Assembly: GCF_021044685.1 (NCBI RefSeq) | Contig: NZ_CP088014.1 | Coordinates: 5,752,001-5,816,000, forward strand | Length of the DNA: 64,000 nt | Reading direction: 5' to 3' | Source of the DNA: Bradyrhizobium daqingense | GTDB taxonomy: Bacteria > Pseudomonadota > Alphaproteobacteria > Rhizobiales > Xanthobacteraceae | Shown: positions 9,339-18,014 of the stretch, piece by piece | Layout: each line of letters begins with the position of its first letter | Position numbering within the stretch: position 1 is the first letter of the stretch | The notes under the pieces: generated by a model | Told to the model about the DNA's origin: nothing | The model's database searches: none | The model's input: only the letters and a program-made list of their open reading frames with translations | Position numbers and translations under genes: made by a program

Positions 9339-9584
9339 TGCTCTCTCAATTCCGGCCGGCGGTCACAGAGCGCCCTCCTCCCGCGAACAGCCATCGGTTC
9401 GCGGCCCAAGGAGATTGTCCTGATTCTGATAGTGAGGGCCAATTCCGGCGTAAAGCCGAATTCACCCAGCCTGATTTGCGTCCGCGGACTTTTAGACGGT
9501 TGTCGGACACCACGCAATCAATGATCGCATGAAAACCGCTTAAGATACTGGTATTTCAAACGAATTATGATCTTCCTGACGCCG

Positions 9585-10004
9585 TCAGGGCTTGGCGAGC
9601 GGGACGGCCGAAATGATGACGAGGGCCTGCGCGAGCGGCCAGTCGTCGGTGATCGAAACGTCGATCCGGGCCTCGAACCCCTCCGGCGTCAGGGCCTGAA
9701 GCCGGGCCAAGGCGCCGCCGGTAAGCTGCATGGTCGGCCGCCCGCCCGGCAGGTTGACCACCCCCATGTCGCGCCACCAGACGCCGCGCCGGATCCCGGT
9801 GCCGAGCGCCTTGGAGCAGGCCTCCTTGGCCGCGAAGCGCTTGGCGTAGGTCGCCACCACCATCTTCTCGTTCTTGGCGCGCCGCTCCGCCTTGGCTCGC
9901 TCGGCCGGGGTGAAGATGCGGTCGAGGAAGCGCTCACCGTGGCGCTCCATCACCTTGGCGACGCGCGTGATGTCGATCAGGTCGGAGCCGATGCCGATGA
10001 TCAT
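9585..10004 (-). CDS. acpS: Holo-[acyl-carrier-protein] synthase
   Basis: Transfers 4'-phosphopantetheine from CoA to a serine of acyl carrier protein, activating it for fatty acid synthesis. 139 residues, slightly longer than the usual 125 because of a longer C terminus. The Mg/CoA ligands are visible: D8 in GIGSDLIDI and E61 in [14 protein letters not shown]. The ATG overlaps the pdxJ stop as ATGA, so pdxJ and acpS are translationally coupled, a gene order widely kept in proteobacteria. Confidence 0.96.
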   Translation of the reverse strand: MIIGIGSDLIDITRVAKVMERHGERFLDRIFTPAERAKAERRAKNEKMVVATYAKRFAAKEACSKALGTGIRRGVWWRDMGVVNLPGGRPTMQLTGGALARLQALTPEGFEARIDVSITDDWPLAQALVIISAVPLAKP

Positions 10005-10753
10005 GCCCGGCTCCGCCCGCGGTCCATCGCCGCCCGCATGCTGCGCACGGTCTCGGCCAGCCCCACGAACAGCGCCTCGCCGATCATGTAGTAGCCGATG
10101 TTGAGCTCCATGATCTCTGGCAGGGCCGCGATGGTCTCCGCCGTCGCATAGTCGAGCCCGTGCCCGGCGTGGACCTCCAGCCCGGCAGCCTTGGCGAGCT
10201 TCGCCCCCGCCGCGATCCGCTGCCATTCGGCCTCCGCCTTGTCGGCGTGGCCGTCGACGACGGCATCGCACCAGGCGCCGGTGTGGATCTCGATCACAGG
10301 CGCGCGCAGCCGCGCCGCCATCTCGATCTGAGCAGGATCGGCGGCGATGAACAGCGAGACGCGAATGCCGGCGTCGTTCAGCCGCGCGATATAGGGCGCC
10401 AGCGCGTTGTGCTGGCCGACCACGTCGAGCCCGCCCTCGGTGGTCACCTCCTGCCGGCGCTCCGGCACCAGGCACACCGCGTGCGGCTTGGTCGCGAGCG
10501 AGATGCGCATCATGTCGTCGGTCGCCGCCATCTCGAAATTCAGCGGCTTGGAGATCTCGGCCTTCAGCCGCGCCATGTCCTCGTCGCGGATGTGGCGGCG
10601 ATCCTCGCGCAGATGCGCGGTGATGCCGTCGGCACCGGCGTCGATCGCGAGCAGCGCGGCCCGCACCGGATCCGGATTGCGGCCGCCGCGCGCGTTGCGC
10701 AGGGTCGCGACATGGTCGACATTGACGCCGAGGCGGAGCGGAGGTGCGGGCAT
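10001..10753 (-). CDS. pdxJ: Pyridoxine 5'-phosphate synthase
   Basis: Condenses 3-amino-1-hydroxyacetone phosphate with deoxyxylulose 5-phosphate to pyridoxine 5'-phosphate in the DXP-dependent vitamin B6 pathway. A TIM-barrel of 250 residues from the ATG at 10753; an in-frame GTG four codons upstream would add MSLE. The N terminus [19 protein letters not shown] is diagnostic, followed by [14 protein letters not shown] and FEMAATDDM, which supply substrate-binding residues. Coupled to acpS by an ATGA overlap. Confidence 0.97.
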   Translation of the reverse strand: MPAPPLRLGVNVDHVATLRNARGGRNPDPVRAALLAIDAGADGITAHLREDRRHIRDEDMARLKAEISKPLNFEMAATDDMMRISLATKPHAVCLVPERRQEVTTEGGLDVVGQHNALAPYIARLNDAGIRVSLFIAADPAQIEMAARLRAPVIEIHTGAWCDAVVDGHADKAEAEWQRIAAGAKLAKAAGLEVHAGHGLDYATAETIAALPEIMELNIGYYMIGEALFVGLAETVRSMRAAMDRGRSRA

Positions 10754-10798
10754 TTCAAGACTCACGAGATCAAGGGGACAGTCACCTGCGAGCGGCGT

Positions 10799-13084
10799 CT
10801 ATCCATTAACACGTTCGACTTTGGCGACGACCGCTTTCGCACGCAACTGGGCCAGGATCGCACTCAGATGCTTCAGATCGTAGACTTCGAGATCGATCGT
10901 CGTTTCCGTGAAATCAGGCGAGCGGCGCTGCATGCTGATATTGTCGATGTTGCCGTCGTGCTCGGCGATCACGGTGGCGATCTGCGCCAGTGCGCCGGGC
11001 TCGTTGACGTTCTCGACCTTGATGCGGGCCGGGAAGCGCTGCGGCGCGGAGTCCTCGATATCCCAACGCACATCCAGCCAGCGCTCCGGCTCCTCCTCGA
11101 AATCCTTCAGGGCCGGCGCCTGGATCGGGTAGATCGTGATGCCCTCGCCCGGCGTGACGATGCCGACGATGCGGTCGCCGGGCACGGCGCCGCCATTCGG
11201 CGCGAACTTCACCGGCAGATCGGAATTGATGCCGCGGATCGGGATCGCGACCGGGCTGCGCGGCGGCTCCGACGATTTCTCCTTGAGCTTGGCGGCGAGA
11301 CCCTTCTTGACGCCATAGCGCGCGATGCGCTCCTCCTTGTAGTCGGGATACATCGCGCGCGCGACGTTGGAGGCCTTGATCTCGCCTCGGCCGACCGCCG
11401 CCATCACGTCGTCGATCGAAGTGCGTGCAAGCCGCGGCAGCGCGCCCTTGAGCTTGTCGTCGGCATATTCGATCTTCGCGCGCTCGAACAGACGCTCGAC
11501 GATGCGCCGGCCGAGCCCGGCATATTGATCGCGCACTGCGGTGCGAGTGGCGCGGCGGATCGCGGCGCGCGCCTTGCCGGTGACTGCCAGCGTCTCCCAA
11601 GCCGACGGCGGCGCCGATTGCGCTTCAGAGGTCAGCACCTCGACCTCGTCGCCGTTCTGGAGCTCCGAGGACAGCGGCGCGAACTTGCCGTTGATCTTGC
11701 AGCCGACCGCGCTGTTGCCGACGTCGGTATGCACGGCATAGGCGAAGTCGATCACGTTGGCATGGCGCGGCAACGCGATCAGCTTGCCCTTCGGGGTGAA
11801 GCAGAACACCTGGTCGTGGAACAGCTCGAGCTTGGTGTGCTCGAGAAATTCCTCGGGATTGGCGCTCTCGGAGAGAATGCCGATGGTGTGGCGCAGCCAG
11901 GCGAACGCGTTGGATTCGCGCTTGAGGAATTCGGTCGGCGAGCCGACCCCTTCTTTGTAAAACACGTGCGCGGCGATGCCGCGCTCGGCGATCTGGTCCA
12001 TCGCCTCGGTGCGGATCTGGAGCTCGACGCGCTGGTTGCCGGGACCGATCACCGTGGTGTGGATCGAGCGATAGTCGTTCTGCTTCGGCGTCGAGATGTA
12101 GTCCTTGAAGCGCCCGGGCACGACCGGCCAGGTGGTGTGGACGATGCCGAGCGCGCGATAGCAGGCCTCAATGTCGTTGACGACGAGGCGAAAGCCGAAG
12201 ATGTCGGACAATTGCTCGAAGCCGACCGATTTGCGCTCCATCTTGGTCCAGATCGAGAATGGCTTCTTGCGGCGGCCATAGACCCGCGCGCCCAGACCGC
12301 GGTGCCGCAGATTGTTGGAGAGCTGGTCCTCGATCTCGCCGATCAGATTACGGTTGCGCTCGGCCAGCGCGTCGAGCCGCTGCATCACCACCGAATAGGC
12401 TTCGGGATCGAGGGTGCGGAAGGACAGATCCTCCAGCTCCTCCCGCATCTCCTGCATGCCCATGCGCCCCGCGAGCGGCGCGTAGATATCGAGCGTCTCC
12501 TCGGCGATGCGCCTGCGCGATTCCGTCGGCACGAAGTCCAGCGTGCGCATGTTGTGCAGGCGATCGGCGAGCTTGACCAGAAGCACACGGACATCGTCGG
12601 CAATGGCCAGCAACAATTTGCGCAGGTTCTCGGCCTGCTTGGCCTCCCGAGATACCAGCTCCAGACGCTTCAGCTTGGTCAGCCCCTCGACCAGCGCGCC
12701 GATCTCGGGCCCGAAGATCTGGTCGATCTCGGCCCGCGTCGCCTCGGTGTCCTCGATCGTGTCGTGGAGCAGCGCGGCCACGATGGTGGCGTCGTCGAGC
12801 TTGAGGTCGGTGAGAATCGCCGCCACTTCGAGCGGGTGCGAGAAATACGGATCACCCGAGGCGCGGGTTTGCGAGCCATGCGCCTTCATGGCGTACACAT
12901 AGGCGCGGTTCAGCAGGTCCTCGTTGGTATTGGGGTTGTAGGACCTGACGCGCTCGACGAGGTCATATTGACGCATCATCCGCGCGCGGGGCTTGGCCGG
13001 GCGCGCCACCGGCGCAGTCGGGGCCACGGCAACCGATTCGGTTGCGGCCTGCATCTGCGTGGATCTGCGGCGCCGATAAACCAT
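10799..13084 (-). CDS. rsh: Bifunctional (p)ppGpp synthetase/hydrolase (Rel/Spo homologue)
   Basis: Makes and degrades the alarmone (p)ppGpp, the stringent-response signal. 761 residues. Domain order: an N-terminal extension of about 36 residues rich in Arg/Ala/Pro; HD hydrolase (about 60-210) with HPLEVA, LLHDTIEDT and KLADRLHNMRTL; synthetase domain (about 250-370) with YGRRKKPFSIWTKM and KDYISTPKQNDYRSIHTTV; TGS (about 405-470); and a C-terminal ACT domain. Intact HD and synthetase motifs indicate a bifunctional enzyme, as expected for the single long Rsh of alphaproteobacteria. An AGGACGGC site precedes the ATG. It lies downstream of rpoZ, as in many proteobacteria, but the terminator at 13,205-13,250 separates the two transcripts. 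Confidence 0.97.
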   Translation of the reverse strand: MVYRRRRSTQMQAATESVAVAPTAPVARPAKPRARMMRQYDLVERVRSYNPNTNEDLLNRAYVYAMKAHGSQTRASGDPYFSHPLEVAAILTDLKLDDATIVAALLHDTIEDTEATRAEIDQIFGPEIGALVEGLTKLKRLELVSREAKQAENLRKLLLAIADDVRVLLVKLADRLHNMRTLDFVPTESRRRIAEETLDIYAPLAGRMGMQEMREELEDLSFRTLDPEAYSVVMQRLDALAERNRNLIGEIEDQLSNNLRHRGLGARVYGRRKKPFSIWTKMERKSVGFEQLSDIFGFRLVVNDIEACYRALGIVHTTWPVVPGRFKDYISTPKQNDYRSIHTTVIGPGNQRVELQIRTEAMDQIAERGIAAHVFYKEGVGSPTEFLKRESNAFAWLRHTIGILSESANPEEFLEHTKLELFHDQVFCFTPKGKLIALPRHANVIDFAYAVHTDVGNSAVGCKINGKFAPLSSELQNGDEVEVLTSEAQSAPPSAWETLAVTGKARAAIRRATRTAVRDQYAGLGRRIVERLFERAKIEYADDKLKGALPRLARTSIDDVMAAVGRGEIKASNVARAMYPDYKEERIARYGVKKGLAAKLKEKSSEPPRSPVAIPIRGINSDLPVKFAPNGGAVPGDRIVGIVTPGEGITIYPIQAPALKDFEEEPERWLDVRWDIEDSAPQRFPARIKVENVNEPGALAQIATVIAEHDGNIDNISMQRRSPDFTETTIDLEVYDLKHLSAILAQLRAKAVVAKVERVNG

Positions 13085-13204
13085 GCCGTCCTGCCTCTAA
13101 ACGGGCCAGGAGACGGCCCGTTGCACACATCTTAGCGTCGATCCTGCGCGTGTCCGATCAATTCGGTGACAGGCCAGCGCGAACCGACGACACTATGGTA
13201 ACCA

Positions 13205-13250
13205 CGAAAACGCCGACAAAAGCAAAGGCCCGAACAACGGTTCGGGCCTT
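13205..13250 (-). terminator. Rho-independent terminator of rpoZ
   Basis: A perfect 11-bp stem (13,225-13,235 with 13,240-13,250, AAGGCCCGAAC) around a 4-base loop. Read on the minus strand it is followed by TTGCTTTTG. It lies about 40 bases past the rpoZ stop and before rsh. Confidence 0.85.
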
Positions 13251-13288
13251 GATAAGATCACAAGCGGTCGATGATTGCGACGGGACGA

Positions 13289-13681
13289 TTACTCGTCCTC
13301 CTCCGGCTGCTCCTCGGGCGGCGCGAGCCCTTCGAGACCCTTCAGGAGCTCCTCTTCGGTCATGCGCTCAACGGCGACCTCGGTGTCATCTGCATCGACG
13401 CTCGCGCCGGCGGAACCGATCAGCGGCACCGTATCGGGCTCGGGCTCGTCGACCTCGACGAACTTCTGGAGCGAGTGCACCAGCTCCTCGCGGAGGTCCT
13501 CCGGCGAAATGGTCGTTTCCGCAATTTCGCGCAGAGACACAACAGGGTTCTTGTCGTTATCTCGGTCAACCGTTAGTTGTGAACCGGACGAAATCATGCG
13601 GGCACGGTGGGCAGCCAGCAGGACCAGGTCAAACCGGTTGTCGACCTTGTCGATACAATCTTCTACGGTGACGCGAGCCAT
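13289..13681 (-). CDS. rpoZ: RNA polymerase omega subunit
   Basis: Omega binds the beta' subunit, helps assemble RNA polymerase and, in proteobacteria, forms part of a ppGpp site. 130 residues. The N-terminal [20 protein letters not shown] is the conserved omega core, followed by [11 protein letters not shown]. After about residue 70 comes an acidic tail ending in [10 protein letters not shown], longer than E. coli omega and common in alphaproteobacteria. It is next to rsh on the same strand, linking the two stringent-control genes in place even though a terminator separates them. Confidence 0.96.
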   Translation of the reverse strand: MARVTVEDCIDKVDNRFDLVLLAAHRARMISSGSQLTVDRDNDKNPVVSLREIAETTISPEDLREELVHSLQKFVEVDEPEPDTVPLIGSAGASVDADDTEVAVERMTEEELLKGLEGLAPPEEQPEEDE

Positions 13682-14009
13682 GGACTGTCGCTCCGTTGTG
13701 GGTGGGACGAAATATGTGGATGATCGGGGCTAGTTATAGGGACCGCGCCGATTTCGCAAGGCCAATTTGTGATTTGGCCTCGCCAAACGCCTCTGCTACC
13801 CCCACATTGGGGCTGGGATGGGCGGTTTCCTGGGCTGCCATCGAAGGTAGCACCGGGTCTATGCAAGTTCGCCATAACTATACCTTGATTGCCCCGACTT
13901 CTCCGGATTTGCGGTTTCGACGGGTTTCGGCAGCACTCTGAAGTGCGTGGCTTGCCGCCGCGCGCCAACAATAAACGATCAATCACGACACACTACGCGA
14001 GCAAACTGA
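13682..14009. promoter_or_regulatory. Divergent intergenic region between rpoZ and the NYN gene
   Basis: 328 bases without a convincing gene. Reading toward rpoZ there is a TATAAC element (complement of 13,733-13,738) with TTGCGA 15 bases upstream, a weak sigma-70-like pair. Short frames on both strands lack ribosome binding sites and family features. The region must carry the start signals for both flanking genes. Confidence 0.4.
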
Positions 14010-14654
14010 ATGTCACTTTCCCCTACCAACAAGATCGCGCTCTTCATCGATGGGGCCAATCTCTACGCGACGGCGAAAACTCTTGGCTTCGATATCGATT
14101 ACAAGCGCCTGCTGAAGGAATTTCAGAGCCGCGGGACGTTGTTGCGGGCGTTCTACTACACCGCGATCATCGAGGATCAGGAGTATTCCTCGATTCGTCC
14201 GTTGATCGATTGGCTGGACTACAACGGCTACACCGTCGTCACCAAGGCGACCAAGGAATTCATCGACGCCTCCGGACGCCGCAAGGTCAAGGGCAACATG
14301 GACATCGAGCTCGCCGTGGATGCCATGGAGCTCGCCGAGCATATCGATCAGATGGTGCTGTTCTCGGGTGACGGCGACTTCCGGTCTCTGGTCGAGGCCG
14401 TCCAGCGTCGCGGCGTGCGGGTCACCGTGGTCTCCACCATCGCCAGCCAGCCGCCGATGATCGCCGACGAGCTGCGCCGCCAGGCCGACGTCTTCACCGA
14501 CCTCGTCGAGCTGCAATCCAAGCTCGGCCGCGACCCGTCCGAACGCCCCGCCCCGCGCGACCGCGGCGAGCGTGGTGAACGCCACCACGCCCCGCAATTC
14601 CTCCAGCGCGCAACGACCGTGGCGCCGAGGGGCGATGACGACTTCGAGGAGTGA
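14010..14654 (+). CDS. NYN (LabA/DUF88) domain putative RNase
   Basis: A PIN-like NYN domain protein, 214 residues; members of the family that have been studied are metal-dependent RNases. The conserved acidic residues are visible in FIDGANL (Asp14), KGNMDIELAVDAM (about 95-105) and LFSGDGDF (about 117-124). The last 45 residues are a low-complexity tail rich in Arg, Glu and Gly. The 3' end overlaps the UdgB gene by 20 bases in another frame, so the two are likely co-expressed. A regulatory or RNA-turnover role is inference; the target is unknown. Confidence 0.88.
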   Translation: MSLSPTNKIALFIDGANLYATAKTLGFDIDYKRLLKEFQSRGTLLRAFYYTAIIEDQEYSSIRPLIDWLDYNGYTVVTKATKEFIDASGRRKVKGNMDIELAVDAMELAEHIDQMVLFSGDGDFRSLVEAVQRRGVRVTVVSTIASQPPMIADELRRQADVFTDLVELQSKLGRDPSERPAPRDRGERGERHHAPQFLQRATTVAPRGDDDFEE

Positions 14655-15309
14655 GGCGGCCCGGCCAAGTCGCCAGACCCCCACCCTCATCCCCGACCGT
14701 GACTGTCCGCTCTGTCCGCGCCTGGTCGCCTTTCGCGAGGCGAACCGCGCGCGCGAGCCGTTGTGGCACAATGCGCCGGTTGCGCCGTTCGGCGACATCC
14801 GTGCGCGCCTGCTGATCGTCGGCCTCGCGCCGGGCATGCAGGGAGCCAACCGCACAGGCCGCCCCTTTACCGGCGACTATGCCGGCGACCTGCTCTACGC
14901 CACGCTGCTCGAATACGGGTTTGCCAAGGGCACCTATCAGGCGCGCCCCGACGACGGCCTGACGCTGGTCGATTGCCGCATCGCCAATGCCGTGCATTGC
15001 GTTCCGCCGCAGAACAAGCCGCTGCCGGTCGAGATCACCACGTGCCGCCAGTTTCTCATCGCGAATCTGGAGACGATGCCGAAGTTGCGCGCGATCGTCG
15101 CGCTCGGGCGGATTGCGCACGACAGCGTGCTCAAGCCGCTGAAGCTGAAGGCCTCCCAGGCTCCCTTCGGCCACGGCGCGGTGCACCAGGCCGGCGCCTT
15201 CAGGCTCTACGACAGCTATCACTGCTCCCGCTACAACACGAACACCGGCGTGCTGACGCCGGACATGTTCCGGTCCGTGTTCGCGAAGGTGAAGGCCGAC
15301 CTCGATTAG
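14635..15309 (+). CDS. Uracil-DNA glycosylase, family 5 (UdgB type)
   Basis: Removes uracil, and in studied family-5 enzymes also other deaminated bases, from DNA. 224 residues from the ATG at 14635. Motif I is GLAPGMQGANRTGRPFTGDYAG; the GLAPG form, lacking the GEAPG acid of family 4, marks family 5. The second motif is YHCSRYNTNTGVLTP, where the family usually has HPS. Cysteines in CPLC near the start, at VHCV and at ITTC are suited to a 4Fe-4S cluster. It overlaps the NYN gene and ends 3 bases before the convergent peroxiredoxin. Confidence 0.92.
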   Translation: MTTSRSEAARPSRQTPTLIPDRDCPLCPRLVAFREANRAREPLWHNAPVAPFGDIRARLLIVGLAPGMQGANRTGRPFTGDYAGDLLYATLLEYGFAKGTYQARPDDGLTLVDCRIANAVHCVPPQNKPLPVEITTCRQFLIANLETMPKLRAIVALGRIAHDSVLKPLKLKASQAPFGHGAVHQAGAFRLYDSYHCSRYNTNTGVLTPDMFRSVFAKVKADLD

Positions 15310-15312
15310 GTC

Positions 15313-15891
15313 CTACCTGACTGGATTGGTCTTCAGCCATTCCAGCACATCGCCGGCGTTCCGGTCGGGCGGAAACACCGGATAGAACACATGGGTGATC
15401 TCGGCATCGTCGATGACCAGCGCGAGGCGCTTGATCAGCGTCAGACCTGCGACCTCCATCGTCGGCAGCTTCAGCGCGTTCGTCAGCGCCAGCTTCTCGT
15501 CCGACAGCACCGGAAACGGCAGGTGCAGCCGCGAGGCCATCTCGATCTGATAGTCGTTGCTCTGGGTCGAGAGACCGAACACGTGTGCAGCGCCTGCCGT
15601 CTTCAACTCTGCAAACAGGTCGCGGAACGCGCAGGTCTGCGGCGTGCAGCCGCGTGCGCCCGGGATCATGTCCCAATCATCGACCAGGGCAATCTTGCCG
15701 GGCTCGCCGGTGCGGGGATAGGCGAACACGACAGTGCGGCCGCGCAGCGTCGACAGCGTCACGGACGTGTCGTCGGTCGCGCGCAGGCCGATCGGCGGCA
15801 ACGTCATGCCCTTCAGATGCGCGGCACCGCCGTCATCGGTCGGCGCGGGAATCTTGCTCCAATCGACCTCGAGCAGGTTCCTCTGGGTCAT
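15313..15891 (-). CDS. Peroxiredoxin (AhpC/TSA, PrxQ-like)
   Basis: A thiol peroxidase that would reduce hydrogen peroxide or organic peroxides. 192 residues with a thioredoxin fold. The active site is read as GARGCTPQTCAFRD, with the peroxidatic Cys in GCTP and a second Cys five residues later, the spacing of atypical 2-Cys PrxQ enzymes. The loop before it, YPRTGEPGKIALVDDWDMIPGA, is longer than in PrxQ and resembles redoxin-family variants. It starts 4 bases after the smpB stop with GGGGATAGC upstream, so it is probably translated from the smpB transcript. Confidence 0.85.
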   Translation of the reverse strand: MTQRNLLEVDWSKIPAPTDDGGAAHLKGMTLPPIGLRATDDTSVTLSTLRGRTVVFAYPRTGEPGKIALVDDWDMIPGARGCTPQTCAFRDLFAELKTAGAAHVFGLSTQSNDYQIEMASRLHLPFPVLSDEKLALTNALKLPTMEVAGLTLIKRLALVIDDAEITHVFYPVFPPDRNAGDVLEWLKTNPVR

Positions 15892-15895
15892 CCCG

Positions 15896-16369
15896 CTATC
15901 CCCTCGCCCGCATCAAGCGGCCCTTCTCCCGGCTCCAGTCGCGCTTCTTCTCGGACTCGCGCTTGTCGTGCAGCTTCTTGCCCTTTGCAATCGCGAGCTG
16001 CAATTTGGCCCGACCACGCTCGTTGAAGTACAGCTTGAGCGGGATCAGCGTCATGCCCTCGCGGTCGACCGCGCCCATCAGCTTGTTGATCTGTCGGCGG
16101 TGCAGCAGCAGCTTCCTCGGCCGTTTGGGCTCGTGGTTGAAGCGGTTGCCCTGGAGATATTCGGGGATGGTGGCGTTGATCAGCCAGATCTCGCCGTTCT
16201 TGGAGTCGGCGTAGGACTCCGCGATCGTGCTCTTGCCATTGCGGATCGACTTGACCTCGGTGCCGGTCAGCGCGATGCCCGCCTCGATCGTGTCCTCGAT
16301 GGCGTAGTTGAAGCGGGCCTTGCGATTCTCCGCCATGACCTTGATGGGACGTTCGTTTTTATCGGCCAT
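15896..16369 (-). CDS. smpB: SsrA-binding protein SmpB
   Basis: SmpB delivers tmRNA to stalled ribosomes for trans-translation. 157 residues. Conserved blocks include [41 protein letters not shown], and [17 protein letters not shown]; the basic C-terminal tail [17 protein letters not shown] is the segment that enters the mRNA channel. No ssrA gene was recognised near it. Confidence 0.97.
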   Translation of the reverse strand: MADKNERPIKVMAENRKARFNYAIEDTIEAGIALTGTEVKSIRNGKSTIAESYADSKNGEIWLINATIPEYLQGNRFNHEPKRPRKLLLHRRQINKLMGAVDREGMTLIPLKLYFNERGRAKLQLAIAKGKKLHDKRESEKKRDWSREKGRLMRARG

Positions 16370-16429
16370 GACGAGGCAAACCTGATCGAGATGCGCAGCA
16401 AAGCTAACAGTTCGGATGAAGCGCGCGCG

Positions 16430-16870
16430 TCACTTCTTGAGGAGGTCGCGGATCTCGGTCAGCAGCTCGACCTCGGCCGACGGCTTGGCCGGAGCGGCTG
16501 GAGCCGCCTCCTCCTTGCGTTTCAGGGTGTTCATGGCGCGGATCACCAGGAACAGCACGAAGGCAATGATGATGAAGTTGATCGTCAGCGTCAGGAAGCT
16601 GCCATAAGCAAGTACGGCGCCTTGTTTTTTAGCATCCGCTAAGTTGGTGGCGGTGACCGCCTTCGACAAGGGGATGAAGTAGTTCGAGAAGTCGAGGCCA
16701 CCGGACACGGCGCCGATGATCGGCATGATGACGTCGCCGACCAGCGACGTGACGATGGCACCGAAGGCCGCACCGATGATGACGCCGACCGCGAGATCGA
16801 CGACGTTTCCCTTCATGGCGAACTCGCGGAACTCCTTGAGCATACGCGCGCCCTTGTCCTCGACGCTCAT
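16430..16870 (-). CDS. mscL: Large-conductance mechanosensitive channel
   Basis: A membrane-tension safety valve that opens under hypo-osmotic shock. 146 residues. The N-terminal amphipathic helix [21 protein letters not shown] is followed by TM1 ([23 protein letters not shown]), a periplasmic loop, TM2 (about 90-112) and a cytoplasmic helix after an Ala/Pro linker. GGGGGAGCC lies 8 bases before the ATG. The gene is about 9 residues longer at the N terminus than E. coli MscL. Confidence 0.96.
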   Translation of the reverse strand: MSVEDKGARMLKEFREFAMKGNVVDLAVGVIIGAAFGAIVTSLVGDVIMPIIGAVSGGLDFSNYFIPLSKAVTATNLADAKKQGAVLAYGSFLTLTINFIIIAFVLFLVIRAMNTLKRKEEAAPAAPAKPSAEVELLTEIRDLLKK

Positions 16871-16897
16871 GAAAGGCTCCCCCGAAAGGCCAATGCG

Positions 16898-17788
16898 TCA
16901 GTTGATCAGGCCAGCGTGAACCATCGCGCTGCGCACGGCAACCCGCGTCGGCTCGGAGACCGGGACCATCGGCAGCCGCAGCGTCTCGTCAAGCTTGCCG
17001 AGCAGCGACATCGCGTACTTGATCGGCGCCGGATTGCTTTCGATGAAGAGGTTGTTGTGCAGCGGCATCAGCTTGTCGTGGATCGCAAGCGCCGCCTTGG
17101 TGTCGCCCTTCTGCCAGGCGGCGTGGAACTCGGAGCACAGGCGCGGCGCGACGTTCGAGCTCACCGAGATGCAGCCGTGCCCGCCATGGGCCATGTAGCC
17201 GAGGATGGTCGCGTCCTCGCCCGAGAGCTGGTTGAAGTCTTCGCCCATTGCCGCGCGCTGCTGCGACACGCGCACCATGCTGGCGGTGGCGTCCTTGACG
17301 CCGGCGATGTTCTTCAGCTCCCACAGCCGCTTCATGGTGTCGACCGACATGTCGATCACCGAGCGCGGCGGAATGTTGTAGATGATGATCGGAATCCCGA
17401 TCGCATCGTTGATCGCCTTGAAGTGCTGGTACATGCCTTCTTGCGTCGGCTTGTTGTAGTAGGGCGTCACGACCAGCACGGCGTCCGCACCCGCCTTCTC
17501 GGCGTGCTGGGAGAGCTCGATCGCCTCCTTGGTGGAGTTGGAGCCGGCGCCGGCGACGACGGGGACGCGGCCCTTGGCTTCAGCGATGCACCATTCGACG
17601 ACCTTCTTGTGCTCGTCATGGCTGAGCGTCGGGCTTTCGCCGGTGGTGCCGACCGGGACAAGGCCGTTGGTGCCTTCCGAGATCTGCCAGTTCACCAGCG
17701 AGCGGAACGCGGCCTCGTCCAGCGCGCCGTTTTTGAACGGCGTGACCAAGGCGGTGAATGACCCCCGGAATTTCGTCTTGGCTGCCAT
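16898..17788 (-). CDS. dapA: 4-hydroxy-tetrahydrodipicolinate synthase
   Basis: Condenses pyruvate with aspartate semialdehyde in the lysine and meso-diaminopimelate pathway. 296 residues. The ATG at 17788 has GGAGGA seven bases upstream, so the longer frame starting at 17818 is rejected. Motifs: [14 protein letters not shown] near residue 45, [11 protein letters not shown] with the catalytic tyrosine around 135, and the Schiff-base lysine in GVKDATAS near 163. Other lysine-pathway genes are not in the window. Confidence 0.97.
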   Translation of the reverse strand: MAAKTKFRGSFTALVTPFKNGALDEAAFRSLVNWQISEGTNGLVPVGTTGESPTLSHDEHKKVVEWCIAEAKGRVPVVAGAGSNSTKEAIELSQHAEKAGADAVLVVTPYYNKPTQEGMYQHFKAINDAIGIPIIIYNIPPRSVIDMSVDTMKRLWELKNIAGVKDATASMVRVSQQRAAMGEDFNQLSGEDATILGYMAHGGHGCISVSSNVAPRLCSEFHAAWQKGDTKAALAIHDKLMPLHNNLFIESNPAPIKYAMSLLGKLDETLRLPMVPVSEPTRVAVRSAMVHAGLIN

Positions 17789-18014
17789 GGACTTCCTCCG
17801 TACGCGGCGATCTCTCAAGCAAGCTCCTTCATATCGGGTCTATCCCGCCGGTAAAAGGGCCGCTGCCGTGTGACGCACCGTTTAGGCCGCGATTTTGCCG
17901 CGGTGATGGTGCAAATCCGCCCGAGGTAAGCGGCTGTTGGTATTTTGTCCGTATATTCAATCAAATACAGCTAGATCTTGGACCCACTCGACTGATTCGG
18001 GGCGACGAAACGCC

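Noticed and set aside
10160-13135. Plus-strand frame of 991 codons
   Set aside because: It is the shadow of pdxJ and rsh in the opposite strand; high GC makes long antisense frames common. No family features, while both sense frames are certain.
15896-16369. Possible ssrA (tmRNA) near smpB
   Set aside because: No tRNA-Ala-like acceptor or tag sequence was found in the surrounding bases.
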